From NCBI RefSeq assembly GCF_004355005.1, contig NZ_SMSJ01000041.1, positions 1 to 50,291 of the forward strand: a DNA stretch of 50,291 bases, written 5' to 3'. Source of the DNA: Dankookia rubra (GTDB lineage: Bacteria > Pseudomonadota > Alphaproteobacteria > Acetobacterales > Acetobacteraceae). Below, in pieces: positions 35,848 to 43,691 of the stretch. Both the position numbers and the translations under genes were made by a program. The stretch's first letter is position 1; every line of letters begins with the position of its first letter. The notes below the pieces were generated by a model. It was not told the DNA's origin, made no database searches, and was given only the letters and a program-made list of their open reading frames with translations.

Positions 35848-36924
35848 TCAGGTGAAGTAGAGCACACGCGCCTGGGGCAAGTGGCGGGCGACGCTCGCTT
35901 CCAGGCCCGCGCGCAGCTCGGTCATCAGCGCCTTGGGGAAAACGTACTTGGCCGAGCCGAATTTGGTGAGCTTGCGGCTGCGCTGCGCCGGGTCCATCTC
36001 CAGGCCGCTACCGGGGTACCAGCCCTGGAGCACCCCCCGCGACCCCTCGGTGAAGCGGTGGGTGATCAGCTCCACCGTCAGGTCCGGGTCCGGCGCGCCG
36101 TCCAGGGCAGTGGCGCAATCGGCCAGCAGAGCGTCATAGGCGTCCCGCCAGTCCGGCAGGTTCAGGATGGGTGCGACGGTAAGGCCGATGCGGTAGCCCG
36201 CCATGGCGGCCTGCCGCATGGCCTGCAGCCGGTACCGCACGCGCGGCGCCCCGCCCTCGAAGCGCTCCGCCCCGCGCGCGTTGACGGAAAAGCGGATGCG
36301 CGTTCGGCGGCTGTGCGGCAGGTCCAGCAGCGGGCCGATGGCGTCGTACTTCGTGGTGAAGCGGAACTGCGCCTCCGCCTCCCAGGCCCCAAAGTAGCGG
36401 ATCGTCTCGGCCAGGCTGCCGGTGATGTGCTCTATGCCCAAGGGGTCGGTGTAGCAGGAGCCCTCGAAGGTCGTGCCCTCCGCCGCGCGGGCGGCATTGC
36501 GGGAAGTGACCTGGCCCTGGCCCAGCAGCGGCGGCAGGGCAGCCAGGATCTCGGGCAGGTTGGCATAGGCGCGGATAATCGGCGGGCCGGCCAGGGAGCC
36601 CGCGAGATAGCAGTAGGCGCAATGGGCCGGGCAGCCCTCGGCCAGGTCGAAGCGCCAATCGGCGCTGGGCGGGATGGGCTGCGGCCTACGGCGGCTGGGC
36701 GAGGCGACGACGACGGCCATGGTGGTCTTGGCGTCGCGGTAGGTATCGGGCAGGCCCGTCAGGCGGTCGGCCTTCAGCCTCACCACCTCGGCCCCGAGCG
36801 CCGCAGCCCGTTCCGCCATGGCCGCGCCCTGCGGCCAGGCGAGGGCGGAGGGTGTGACCAGCAGGCGCTTCGGCTTCCAGAGGGGATGCGGGCGGGCCGG
36901 GGCCTGCAGCACGTCAAAAGGCAT
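35848..36924 (-). CDS. SPL-family radical SAM protein, short form
   Basis: The 358-residue product has the radical SAM cluster motif CPAHCAYCYLAGS (C-x3-C-x2-C) near residue 96, preceded by DWRFDLAEG. FTTKYDAIGPLLDLPHSRRT and LTVAPILNLPDW follow the spore-photoproduct-lyase-like pattern. SplB repairs the spore photoproduct thymine dimer. In non-sporulating proteobacteria the family function is unproven but likely DNA photoproduct repair. The start overlaps the end of the second SPL-family gene by 11 bases, so they form one unit. Confidence 0.8.
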   Translation of the reverse strand: MPFDVLQAPARPHPLWKPKRLLVTPSALAWPQGAAMAERAAALGAEVVRLKADRLTGLPDTYRDAKTTMAVVVASPSRRRPQPIPPSADWRFDLAEGCPAHCAYCYLAGSLAGPPIIRAYANLPEILAALPPLLGQGQVTSRNAARAAEGTTFEGSCYTDPLGIEHITGSLAETIRYFGAWEAEAQFRFTTKYDAIGPLLDLPHSRRTRIRFSVNARGAERFEGGAPRVRYRLQAMRQAAMAGYRIGLTVAPILNLPDWRDAYDALLADCATALDGAPDPDLTVELITHRFTEGSRGVLQGWYPGSGLEMDPAQRSRKLTKFGSAKYVFPKALMTELRAGLEASVARHLPQARVLYFT

Positions 36925-37969
36925 AGCGCACCCGGCAATAGGGCATGCGGGCGGCCAGCAGGTCCTTGAAGCGCTGCAGCCAGCGGCCCTTCCAGCCCGT
37001 GCGGTAGCGTAGGTTCACGCCGCCGCTCTCGGAGACCTTCTGCTCCTGGATGTCCGGGCGCCAGAGCAGGTCCTCGGCCTTCGGATGCCAGGCGAGGTTG
37101 ATCTCGTGCAGGTCCCGGTTGTGGGTGAGCATGATGATCTCAGCGGCCAGCTGGTCCTTCACGGCGGCAGGCAGCAGGTCGTCGAGCATCTCGAACAGGG
37201 CGCCCCACTCCGCCTCCCACCCTTCGTGCAGCACGACAGGGGAGAAGTTCAGGTGAACTTCGTAGCCGGCACGGTGCAGATCCGGGATGGCAGCGATGCG
37301 CTCCGCCACGGGGGAAGTGCGTACATCCAGCAGCTTCGCCAGGCCGGGCGGCATGAGGGACATGCGGATGCGCGTGCGGCCCTGCGGATCGTAGCCCACC
37401 AAATCCGGGTTCACCCATTTCGTTGCGAAGCTGCCCTTCGCGTTCGGCAAGCTGCGAAATAGGGAGACGAGGTCCCGCACGTTGTCGGAGATGGCGGCAT
37501 CGACAGACAGGTCACCGTTCTCGCCGAGGTCGTAGACCCAGGACTGCGGATCCACCTGGTTCGGCACCGTCTTCGGACCCTGCCGCGTGGCGTGGCGGGC
37601 GGTGGCGGCGAGGATCGGCTCGATGTTGACGAAGACGCTGATGGGATTCGCGTGCCCCTTGCGCCTGGCGACGTAACAGTAGGCGCAGGCCATGGCGCAG
37701 CCGTTGGAGGAGGAGGGCGCGATGAAGTCTGCGCTACGCCCGTTGGGGCGAAAGGTCAGGCCCTTCTTGACGCCGAGCACCAGGGCCTTCCGCTTGGCCG
37801 CCAAGTAATCGCCGGGATCGCCGCCCCGCAGTTCCGGGATCCGCCAATGGGAAGCGACCGGGATGCGCTCGGCCTGCGAAAAGCGGGCGAGAATCTCCCG
37901 ACCGCGAGCATGCTCCTCAACGGCGGGTTCGAGGTAGATGCGAGCGATGTCGAGCGGGAAGGCGGCCAT
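36914..37969 (-). CDS. Spore photoproduct lyase family protein
   Basis: The ATG at 37969 (MAAFPLDIARIYLEPAVEEH) gives 351 residues. It has ARGREILARF, VLGVKKGLTFRPNGRSADFI, the radical SAM motif NGCAMACAYCYVARRKGHAN (C-x3-C-x2-C), FATKWVNPDLVGYDPQGRTR and INLAWHPKAEDLLWRPDIQE. This matches the family annotated as spore photoproduct lyase family in proteobacteria. An open frame to 38146 would add 59 residues with no conserved content and is rejected. It is probably the first gene of a minus-strand set with 35848-36924. Confidence 0.85.
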   Translation of the reverse strand: MAAFPLDIARIYLEPAVEEHARGREILARFSQAERIPVASHWRIPELRGGDPGDYLAAKRKALVLGVKKGLTFRPNGRSADFIAPSSSNGCAMACAYCYVARRKGHANPISVFVNIEPILAATARHATRQGPKTVPNQVDPQSWVYDLGENGDLSVDAAISDNVRDLVSLFRSLPNAKGSFATKWVNPDLVGYDPQGRTRIRMSLMPPGLAKLLDVRTSPVAERIAAIPDLHRAGYEVHLNFSPVVLHEGWEAEWGALFEMLDDLLPAAVKDQLAAEIIMLTHNRDLHEINLAWHPKAEDLLWRPDIQEQKVSESGGVNLRYRTGWKGRWLQRFKDLLAARMPYCRVRYAF

Positions 37970-38508
37970 CCGCACGGGATGTGGGGGCGCTACCCCGGCT
38001 TCCCAGGGGTCAGGCCCCGACGATATCACGATCCGCTTCTCCGTCCCGATCAGGTAGGCGCATCGCTGCCGGTAATGCTGGCCGGACACGGAATGGTGGT
38101 TTTCGGCCACAATCGGCCACGGCAACTCCGTGCCCTTCTCGGTCATTTGCCGGGCGAGCCCGCCTCCCTGATAGCGGAGAAGGCGAACACAGCCTTGGCG
38201 GCGTTGACGTTAAGGATGCCCTTACCTTGTCAGAGGCCACCGAGATCTGACGACCTTTGTGAAACACTTGAAACGGCTCGGGACGGCACCCTCGTCCCGA
38301 GTAGCCCAAGTAGGCACGTCAGACTGGAAGACGCCCATTGCGGACCATGGGTAGGGTCCTGCTGATGCTCCGAAGCGGACCTCGTCGAGGACGCTCGAGC
38401 CGGCGGACCCGGCGCTCAGCCTTGAGCAATCGGCTCCGCCGCTCACATGATCCTTTCACGCACCAGGATCGCCGGTCCAAGCGGCATCGGTTCGGAGACA
38501 AAACACGC
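37970..38508. other. Divergent intergenic region
   Basis: This region separates the minus-strand SPL gene from the plus-strand ATP-grasp gene. No gene or transposon was recognised. A short minus-strand coding-like tail (GILNVNAAKAVFAFSAIREA) near 38150-38225 may be a remnant. Confidence 0.4.
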
Positions 38509-39783
38509 ATGCGGATCCTTGCCATCGGGCCTCGCGCCTATCTCGGCGACGTCTACCTGTCGCTCCGCCGCGAGGGTCACGAGGTCCGGGTCTTCGCCGA
38601 GGACCCGCCGGAGCAGCGGGCCTTCGGTGGCCTGATCGATTGCGTCGCGGACTGGCGGGCGGAGCTGGACTGGATCGGGCGGGACGGCGTGATCTTCTTC
38701 GAGCGGATCGGCCGCGGCGCGCTGCAGGACGAACTCCGTGTCCAGGGCTTTCGCGTTGTTGGCGGCAGCGCCTTCGGCGACCGGCTGGAGCAGGAGCGCG
38801 AGTTCGGCCAGGCCGTCCTACGGGAGGCGGGGCTCGCCATCGCCGCGAGCCATTCCTTCGCGCATCCGGCGCTTGCGCTCGAATGGCTAGCCCGACACCC
38901 CGGGCGCTACGTGCTGAAGCACGACGACACCGCGCGTACCACCTTCGTCGGCGACCACCCGGAAGGCGCCGACCTCGCCTTCATGCTCCGCCGCGCCGGG
39001 GAAGGCCGGGTGCTGCTGATGGAGCGGCTGGAAGGCGTGGAGGTCGGCGTCGGCGCCTATTTCGACGGCACCCGCTTCCTCCGCCCGGCCTGCATCGATT
39101 TCGAGCACAAGCGCTTCTTCCCCGGTGAGATGGGCGAGATGACTGGCGAGATGGGCACGCTGGCCGCCTATGAGGGGGCGGAGCCGCTTTTCGCCGCCAC
39201 GCTCGACCGGCTCGCGCCGCGCTTCGCCGCGGCCAGGCATGTCGGCTACGTGAACCTCAACCTGATCGTCAACGAGCGGGGCATCTGGCCGCTGGAATTC
39301 ACCTGCCGCTTCGGCAATCCCGGCTTCGCCGTGCTGGCCGCGCTGCAGCCGGATGGTTGGGGCGACCTGCTCGCCCGCATGGCCGGCGGGGGGGCGGCCG
39401 GCACGCCGGCGCGCTTCGCCGCGCGCCCGGGCTGGTCCGTCGCCATCGTCCTCACGGTGCCGCCCTTTCCCGCCCATACCGAGACCGCCCCGCCGGAGGA
39501 GGACCCACCCGTCTTCTTCCTGCACCCGCCCGAGGGCGTGGAGCTGGACCGCTACCACTTGGTGGACATGCGGATGGAGGACGGCCAGTTGCTGGGTCGC
39601 CGCCGCTCCGGCCACTTGATGATCGTCACCGGCGCCGGCCCCACCGTGCAGGCGGCCCAGGAGGACGCCCGGGCACGGGCGCGCAACGTCGTCGCCCCGG
39701 AACTGCGCTGGCGTACCGATATCGGCGACCGTTTCCTGACCGGCGAGCGGGAGCGGCTTCGCGCCCTGGGCTGGCTGCCCTGA
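38509..39783 (+). CDS. PurD-like ATP-grasp protein (phosphoribosylamine-glycine ligase family)
   Basis: The ATG at 38509 (MRILAIGPRAYLGDVYLSLR) gives 424 residues. The GARS layout is visible, with an N-terminal Rossmann start, the ATP-grasp region RYVLKHDDTARTTFVGDHPE, VLLMERLEGVEVGVGAYFDG and GYVNLNLIVNERGIWPLEFT / CRFGNPGF, where Glu and Asn bind metal. The N-terminal glycine-rich phosphoribosylamine loop of true PurD is not obvious, so it may ligate another substrate. A 57-codon upstream extension to 38338 looks non-coding. Confidence 0.75.
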   Translation: MRILAIGPRAYLGDVYLSLRREGHEVRVFAEDPPEQRAFGGLIDCVADWRAELDWIGRDGVIFFERIGRGALQDELRVQGFRVVGGSAFGDRLEQEREFGQAVLREAGLAIAASHSFAHPALALEWLARHPGRYVLKHDDTARTTFVGDHPEGADLAFMLRRAGEGRVLLMERLEGVEVGVGAYFDGTRFLRPACIDFEHKRFFPGEMGEMTGEMGTLAAYEGAEPLFAATLDRLAPRFAAARHVGYVNLNLIVNERGIWPLEFTCRFGNPGFAVLAALQPDGWGDLLARMAGGGAAGTPARFAARPGWSVAIVLTVPPFPAHTETAPPEEDPPVFFLHPPEGVELDRYHLVDMRMEDGQLLGRRRSGHLMIVTGAGPTVQAAQEDARARARNVVAPELRWRTDIGDRFLTGERERLRALGWLP

Positions 39784-39913
39784 GCGGCCGACGCCTGCGG
39801 TTTTTGGGAAGCGCTGCCATGCGGGTCTCCGTCGCGTAGCCCGCGGCCGCCCGGAACCCGGCCGGCCTCCCCGGGGGCACCGCCTTGCAGGCCGGACCAA
39901 AGCCCGGCTGCGA

Positions 39914-41077
39914 TCAGTTGGATGCCGCCCGCAGCCGCTCCTCCATCGACACGATGCCGGCTGCCGCCACGTTGGCGAAAGCGATGCGAAGATGCGCCTC
40001 CTCCCCAGCGAAGGCTGGGCCGGGCAGGCACAGCAGCCCCTGTTCGGAGGCCAGCCGCTCCGCCACTTGCCAGGCGGAAGTGCCTTCGAAGGGGTGTTGC
40101 ACATAGGCGAAGTAGGCCCCGAGCGATTGCAGCTCCCAGCCCGGCAGGCGGGAGAAGGCTGCGCGCATGGTTGCTCCCCTGGCCTGCATCTCCGCGCGAT
40201 TCGCCGCCCGCCACGCCGACAGTGCCCCGAGCCCCCAGGCCAGCGCGGCCTGTCCTGCCCGCCCCGCGCAGATCTGCACGCAATCCATCACCTTGCCGAG
40301 TTCCGGGAACAGCGCGGCGGGCGCGCCCAAGGCGCCCAGACGGTGCCCCGGAATCGCGAAGGACTTAGAAAAGCTGTGGAGCTGCACGAGGTTCTCCGGC
40401 CAAGCCTCGCCCGAAAGCAACCCGTGCGGCCGGTTCCGGCCGGGTGGCAGGAAGTCTCGGTAGGTTTCGTCCAGCACCAGCCAGATCCCCCGCTCCCGGC
40501 ACAGGGCATGGAAGCGGGCGATCACCTTGGACGGGTAGATTGCGCCGGTCGGGTTGTTGGGCGTGACGAGGACGATAGCCCGCACCCGGTCGTCGATCAG
40601 CGCTGCCGCCTCCTCCGGGTCGGGCACGAAGCCCTGCTCCGCACAGCAGGGCAGCGCACGCGGCTCGACCCCCAACATGTCGAGCGTCATGCGATGGTTG
40701 AAGTACCAGGGCGTCGGCAGCAGGACCGCGTCGCCGCGCTGCGCCAGGGCCATCATGGTCACGAAATAGGCCTGGTTGCAGCCGGCGGTGATGGCCACCT
40801 CCGACGCGTCGAGCCGGCCCCCGTACAGCGCGCCGAGATCTGCGGCATAGGCCTCCCGCAGCGCCGCATCGCCCATGATCGGACCATAGGTGGCGCAGGC
40901 GGGATCTCCCGCCGCGCGGGCGAGGCGTTCGAGCATGCCGGGTGCGGGCGCATGCGACGGCACTGCCTGGCACATGTTCAGCAGCCCTCCCCGGCCGGCA
41001 TAGCGGGTGCCCCAGGCCTGGATCTCCGGAATGGGCGGGCTGCCGGTATCGAGGAGGCGGGGGTTCAGGAGCGTCAT
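39914..41077 (-). CDS. Class I/II PLP-dependent aminotransferase
   Basis: The 387-residue product is full-length, with NMCQAVPSHAPAPGMLERLA, the YGPIMGDAALREAYAAD substrate region, ITAGCNQAYFVTMMALAQRG, VTPNNPTGAIYP (PLP and substrate contacts), LVLDETYRDF and HSFSKSFAIPGHRLG, where Lys of SFSKS binds PLP. The substrate is not readable from sequence. It is convergent with the ATP-grasp gene and has no close operon partner. Confidence 0.85.
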   Translation of the reverse strand: MTLLNPRLLDTGSPPIPEIQAWGTRYAGRGGLLNMCQAVPSHAPAPGMLERLARAAGDPACATYGPIMGDAALREAYAADLGALYGGRLDASEVAITAGCNQAYFVTMMALAQRGDAVLLPTPWYFNHRMTLDMLGVEPRALPCCAEQGFVPDPEEAAALIDDRVRAIVLVTPNNPTGAIYPSKVIARFHALCRERGIWLVLDETYRDFLPPGRNRPHGLLSGEAWPENLVQLHSFSKSFAIPGHRLGALGAPAALFPELGKVMDCVQICAGRAGQAALAWGLGALSAWRAANRAEMQARGATMRAAFSRLPGWELQSLGAYFAYVQHPFEGTSAWQVAERLASEQGLLCLPGPAFAGEEAHLRIAFANVAAAGIVSMEERLRAASN

Positions 41078-42147
41078 TCATCATCCAGTCGGGCGAAAGA
41101 CGCACAACGCGCGGCAGCGTGGCCTATTGCGTCACCGTGCCGAGAGTTGCCGTCCAACGCCCGGCCCACAGTCTGATGGCCGCATCCCGAATGCCACGCC
41201 GGATAGTGGACGCGCCACTTCCGGCCAGACCGCGCACGAGCCTATGGCGAGCGCGGATCAAAGTTGATTTAGTTTGGACTTGACCGTCGCCTGCCAATGC
41301 CAGGGATAGATGCTCTGCACAACCTATTCGCCCCTGTATTGCGCTTGCTGGTCGATGGTGAACGGTATCACAGCTTGGCCTAAGGACCTGCCAGCTCCGC
41401 CTACAGGTCCGCCCGTCAAAGATGCTGGTCGTCTGCACCGGCATCTTCATCGCCTGCCCGACTGCCATCATAAGCCCGGGTCGGAGCGTTGTGCGCCTCC
41501 AGCACCGCCTCCTCGTTCAGGTAGCAGCGGGCAAAGGCTGCATAGGTCGTTTTGCCCGTAGCCGGGTCGAGGCTCGGGAACACCAGGCTCAGCGCTGCCA
41601 GGTCGCTGCAGCTGGCGAGGTCGAGATGGTACGGCTCGCCGAGGAACCGGTGCAGGTTGAGGTCGGTTCGGTATAAGCCGTCGAGGCAGCAAGGACAGCC
41701 AGCTAGAGTAGCGTCACCCTCTGACAGACAGCATCGGGTCCCTACCGATCAGCCTGCTTTCAGCTTTCGGGCTGGATTTGCGGGCTACCGATCAGCCGGA
41801 GCCCGCGCAGGTCATCAGCGCGCGGCTCGCTGTGCGTCGTCGACTCAATAGCCGCAATGGAGGCAGTTGGCGCCGTCATGCTCTTTGTTGAGCATGTTGA
41901 CGGAGACGGCTGCCATCGAGGCCGCACCCTTGCGACGGCAGGCGCTGCGCACAAAATGGCCGAGGCATTCGCCCGAGTGCTCCAACCGCTCTCCGAGCCA
42001 TAGATTAGGCGTGGCTGCCCGCCTAAACCGTCGGCACCATTCCCGCACGGCGCTGCCGCGTTGGAGTGCCTTGCTTCTCAGGGCGGTTAGAATGGAACAC
42101 CAACGCACGCTTCCCCGGTGGCGGCGCAGACGCGATGGACGTGCCGA
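41078..42147. other. Gene-poor stretch with remnants
   Basis: No complete gene was found in about 1.07 kb. A minus-strand coding-like stretch lies at 41411-41745, listed separately. Another minus-strand frame near 41845-42100 ends VNMLNKEHDGANCLHCGY and could be the end of a small Cys-containing protein, but its start is unclear. Confidence 0.4.
41411..41745 (-). other. Coding-like remnant without start codon
   Basis: One minus-strand frame is open from just after a TGA near 41746 to a TGA near 41411. It reads CLDGLYRTDLNLHRFLGEPY, HLDLASCSDLAALSLVFPSL and DPATGKTTYAAFARCYLNEE. The composition is that of a real protein, but no family was recognised and there is no start codon. It is probably the C-terminal end of a lost gene. 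Confidence 0.4.
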
Positions 42148-43047
42148 ATGACCTGGCCGCTCCTGCTCATCGTCTGGCTCTGCTGGGGCCTCAGTTACCC
42201 TTTCATGGCTTGGACGCTGGAGGCGGTGGACCTGATCACCGCGCGTCTGTTGGCCAATGCGGGTGCCGGGACCCTGCTGCTCCTGCTCTGCCTGCACACC
42301 CCGGGTCGGCGCATTCTGCCGCACCGCGAGGAGTGGCGCGGCGTGCTCGCGCTCAGCCTGCTGATCATGGTGATTTTCCCCTTCGCGCTGATCGCCGGGG
42401 TCATGCTGGTCGGGCCAGGGCAGGCTGCCATCCTGAACTACACCATGCCCCTCTGGGCCTCGCTGCTCGCGGTACCGGTACTGGGCGAGCGGCTGGACCG
42501 CCCCACCCTGTTGGCACTCGGTCTTGGGCTCGTTGCCGTGCTGCTGGTGCTGGCCGGCACAACGGGAACCGAGGGTCCGAACAGCCTTGGCGTGGGACTA
42601 GGCTTGATAGCGGGCACCACCTTCGGCGCTGGCACTGTGCTGAGCAAGAAGCTGTGCTTCCGCAGCCCCGTGCTGCTGATTACGGCCTGGCAGCTGCTGT
42701 TGGGAACGCCGCCGGCCTTTGCCGTGTGGCTGGTGCTGCACGGCCAGACCTACCTGCACCCGGATGCAGGGCGCGGGCTATTCGGCCTGTTCTACATGAT
42801 CGTCTTCGCCAATGCGCTGGCCTACGCCGCGTGGTTCCCTGTTGTTGGGCGGCTGAAGGCCAGCGTCGCCAGCCTCTCGCTGCTGGTGGTACCCTGCATC
42901 GGTGTCGCCAGCAGCGCGGTGCTCGTGCAGCGCGCGATCGGCCCCTTCGACGTGGCGGCCCTGGCGTGCGTGCTGGGTGCGATCGCTCTGGTCGTCCGGC
43001 GGACCGCGGCACCTCCGGCGCTGAAGACGCATCAGCAGGCCGACTGA
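42148..43047 (+). CDS. DMT-superfamily (EamA) transporter
   Basis: The ATG at 42148 gives 299 residues with about ten hydrophobic spans, starting WPLLLIVWLCWGLSYPFMAW and including LSLLIMVIFPFALIAGVML, LGLGLVAVLLVLAGTT and LLVVPCIGVASSAVLV. The two EamA repeats are visible (the second begins LGVGLGLIAGTTFGAGTVLS). Members export amino acids or other metabolites. An ATG 10 codons upstream is less likely because membrane sequence begins right at 42148. Confidence 0.85.
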   Translation: MTWPLLLIVWLCWGLSYPFMAWTLEAVDLITARLLANAGAGTLLLLLCLHTPGRRILPHREEWRGVLALSLLIMVIFPFALIAGVMLVGPGQAAILNYTMPLWASLLAVPVLGERLDRPTLLALGLGLVAVLLVLAGTTGTEGPNSLGVGLGLIAGTTFGAGTVLSKKLCFRSPVLLITAWQLLLGTPPAFAVWLVLHGQTYLHPDAGRGLFGLFYMIVFANALAYAAWFPVVGRLKASVASLSLLVVPCIGVASSAVLVQRAIGPFDVAALACVLGAIALVVRRTAAPPALKTHQQAD

Positions 43048-43242
43048 GCGGTGTCCGTGGTCCCGCCAGACGCAAGGGTGCCACCGCGATGGGCGCAGAC
43101 GGATTATCGACGCTCTGCGAGGGGCAAAAGCTTGGGGGCGGCGAAAGCGATTTAGTTCGCTGCTTTGACCGGCAGGCGATGGGCGTACTGAATGAAGGGC
43201 CGGTGCGTCGCCTAAAGATCATTTTATTTCAACGCGCTAAAG

Positions 43243-43271
43243 CTTGAGGGTTAAATCGGCCAACCCTCAAG
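43243..43271. repeat. Perfect 10-bp stem with 9-base loop
   Basis: CTTGAGGGTT (43243-43252) is followed by AACCCTCAAG (43262-43271). It lies about 200 bases after the transporter gene, with no T-run behind it on either strand, so an intrinsic terminator is not supported. Confidence 0.6.
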
Positions 43272-43280
43272 GTTCAGAGA

Positions 43281-43300
43281 CTCTCCGACATTTCGGAGAG
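43281..43300. repeat. Perfect 8-bp stem with 4-base loop
   Basis: CTCTCCGA (43281-43288) pairs with TCGGAGAG (43293-43300), followed by AAAACC. TCGGAGAGAAAA recurs near the IS21 element at 49805-49816, so it may be a transposon-end scar rather than a terminator. Confidence 0.6.
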
Positions 43301-43691
43301 AAAACCCGCACTCATTTCGGATCAGCACCATCAAGGTAGCGGCTGAAACCTGTCGGAAACCTGCGCCTCAGCGCGGTGTCCAACTCAGGAGAGACAGGTT
43401 GTAGGGGTAACGACTGGAGCAGCGGTGGGAACCGGAATACAAAATTCTCTGGCGAGGCCTTCGATCCAGTCTGGGCAGGAGACGCCAGATGGTGCGCTGC
43501 AGCCAACGATATTTTTTTGCCGAAGCCATAGCGAAGCCCAGCGCGAGCCTGCATTAAACGTGAGCCGCCTGGGGCGCCGGAAGATCGCCATAAAACAGTC
43601 CGCAAACTTCCTGTGCCCGATCGTAAAAACGATCTTGGTAGACGTGCAGCTTCTTCACTAACTTTGGAACAATATTTCTCGACCCGCGTCA

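Larger units (their letters stand above)
43048..43691. other. Intergenic region with two hairpins
   Basis: No gene was recognised. The base composition drops in GC from about 43200 on. Two strong inverted repeats lie at 43243-43300. Confidence 0.5.

Noticed and set aside
35548-36969. A 473-codon plus-strand frame opposite the SPL-family gene
   Set aside because: It is a shadow of the radical SAM gene, with no motif and a composition unlike real proteins.
37970-38146. N-terminal extension of the longer SPL protein
   Set aside because: Family similarity begins at MAAFPLDIARIYLEP. The extra 59 residues have no conserved features.
43281-43308. Rho-independent terminator after the DMT transporter
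   Set aside because: The hairpin is followed by AAAACC, not a T-run, and lies over 230 bases past the stop codon.
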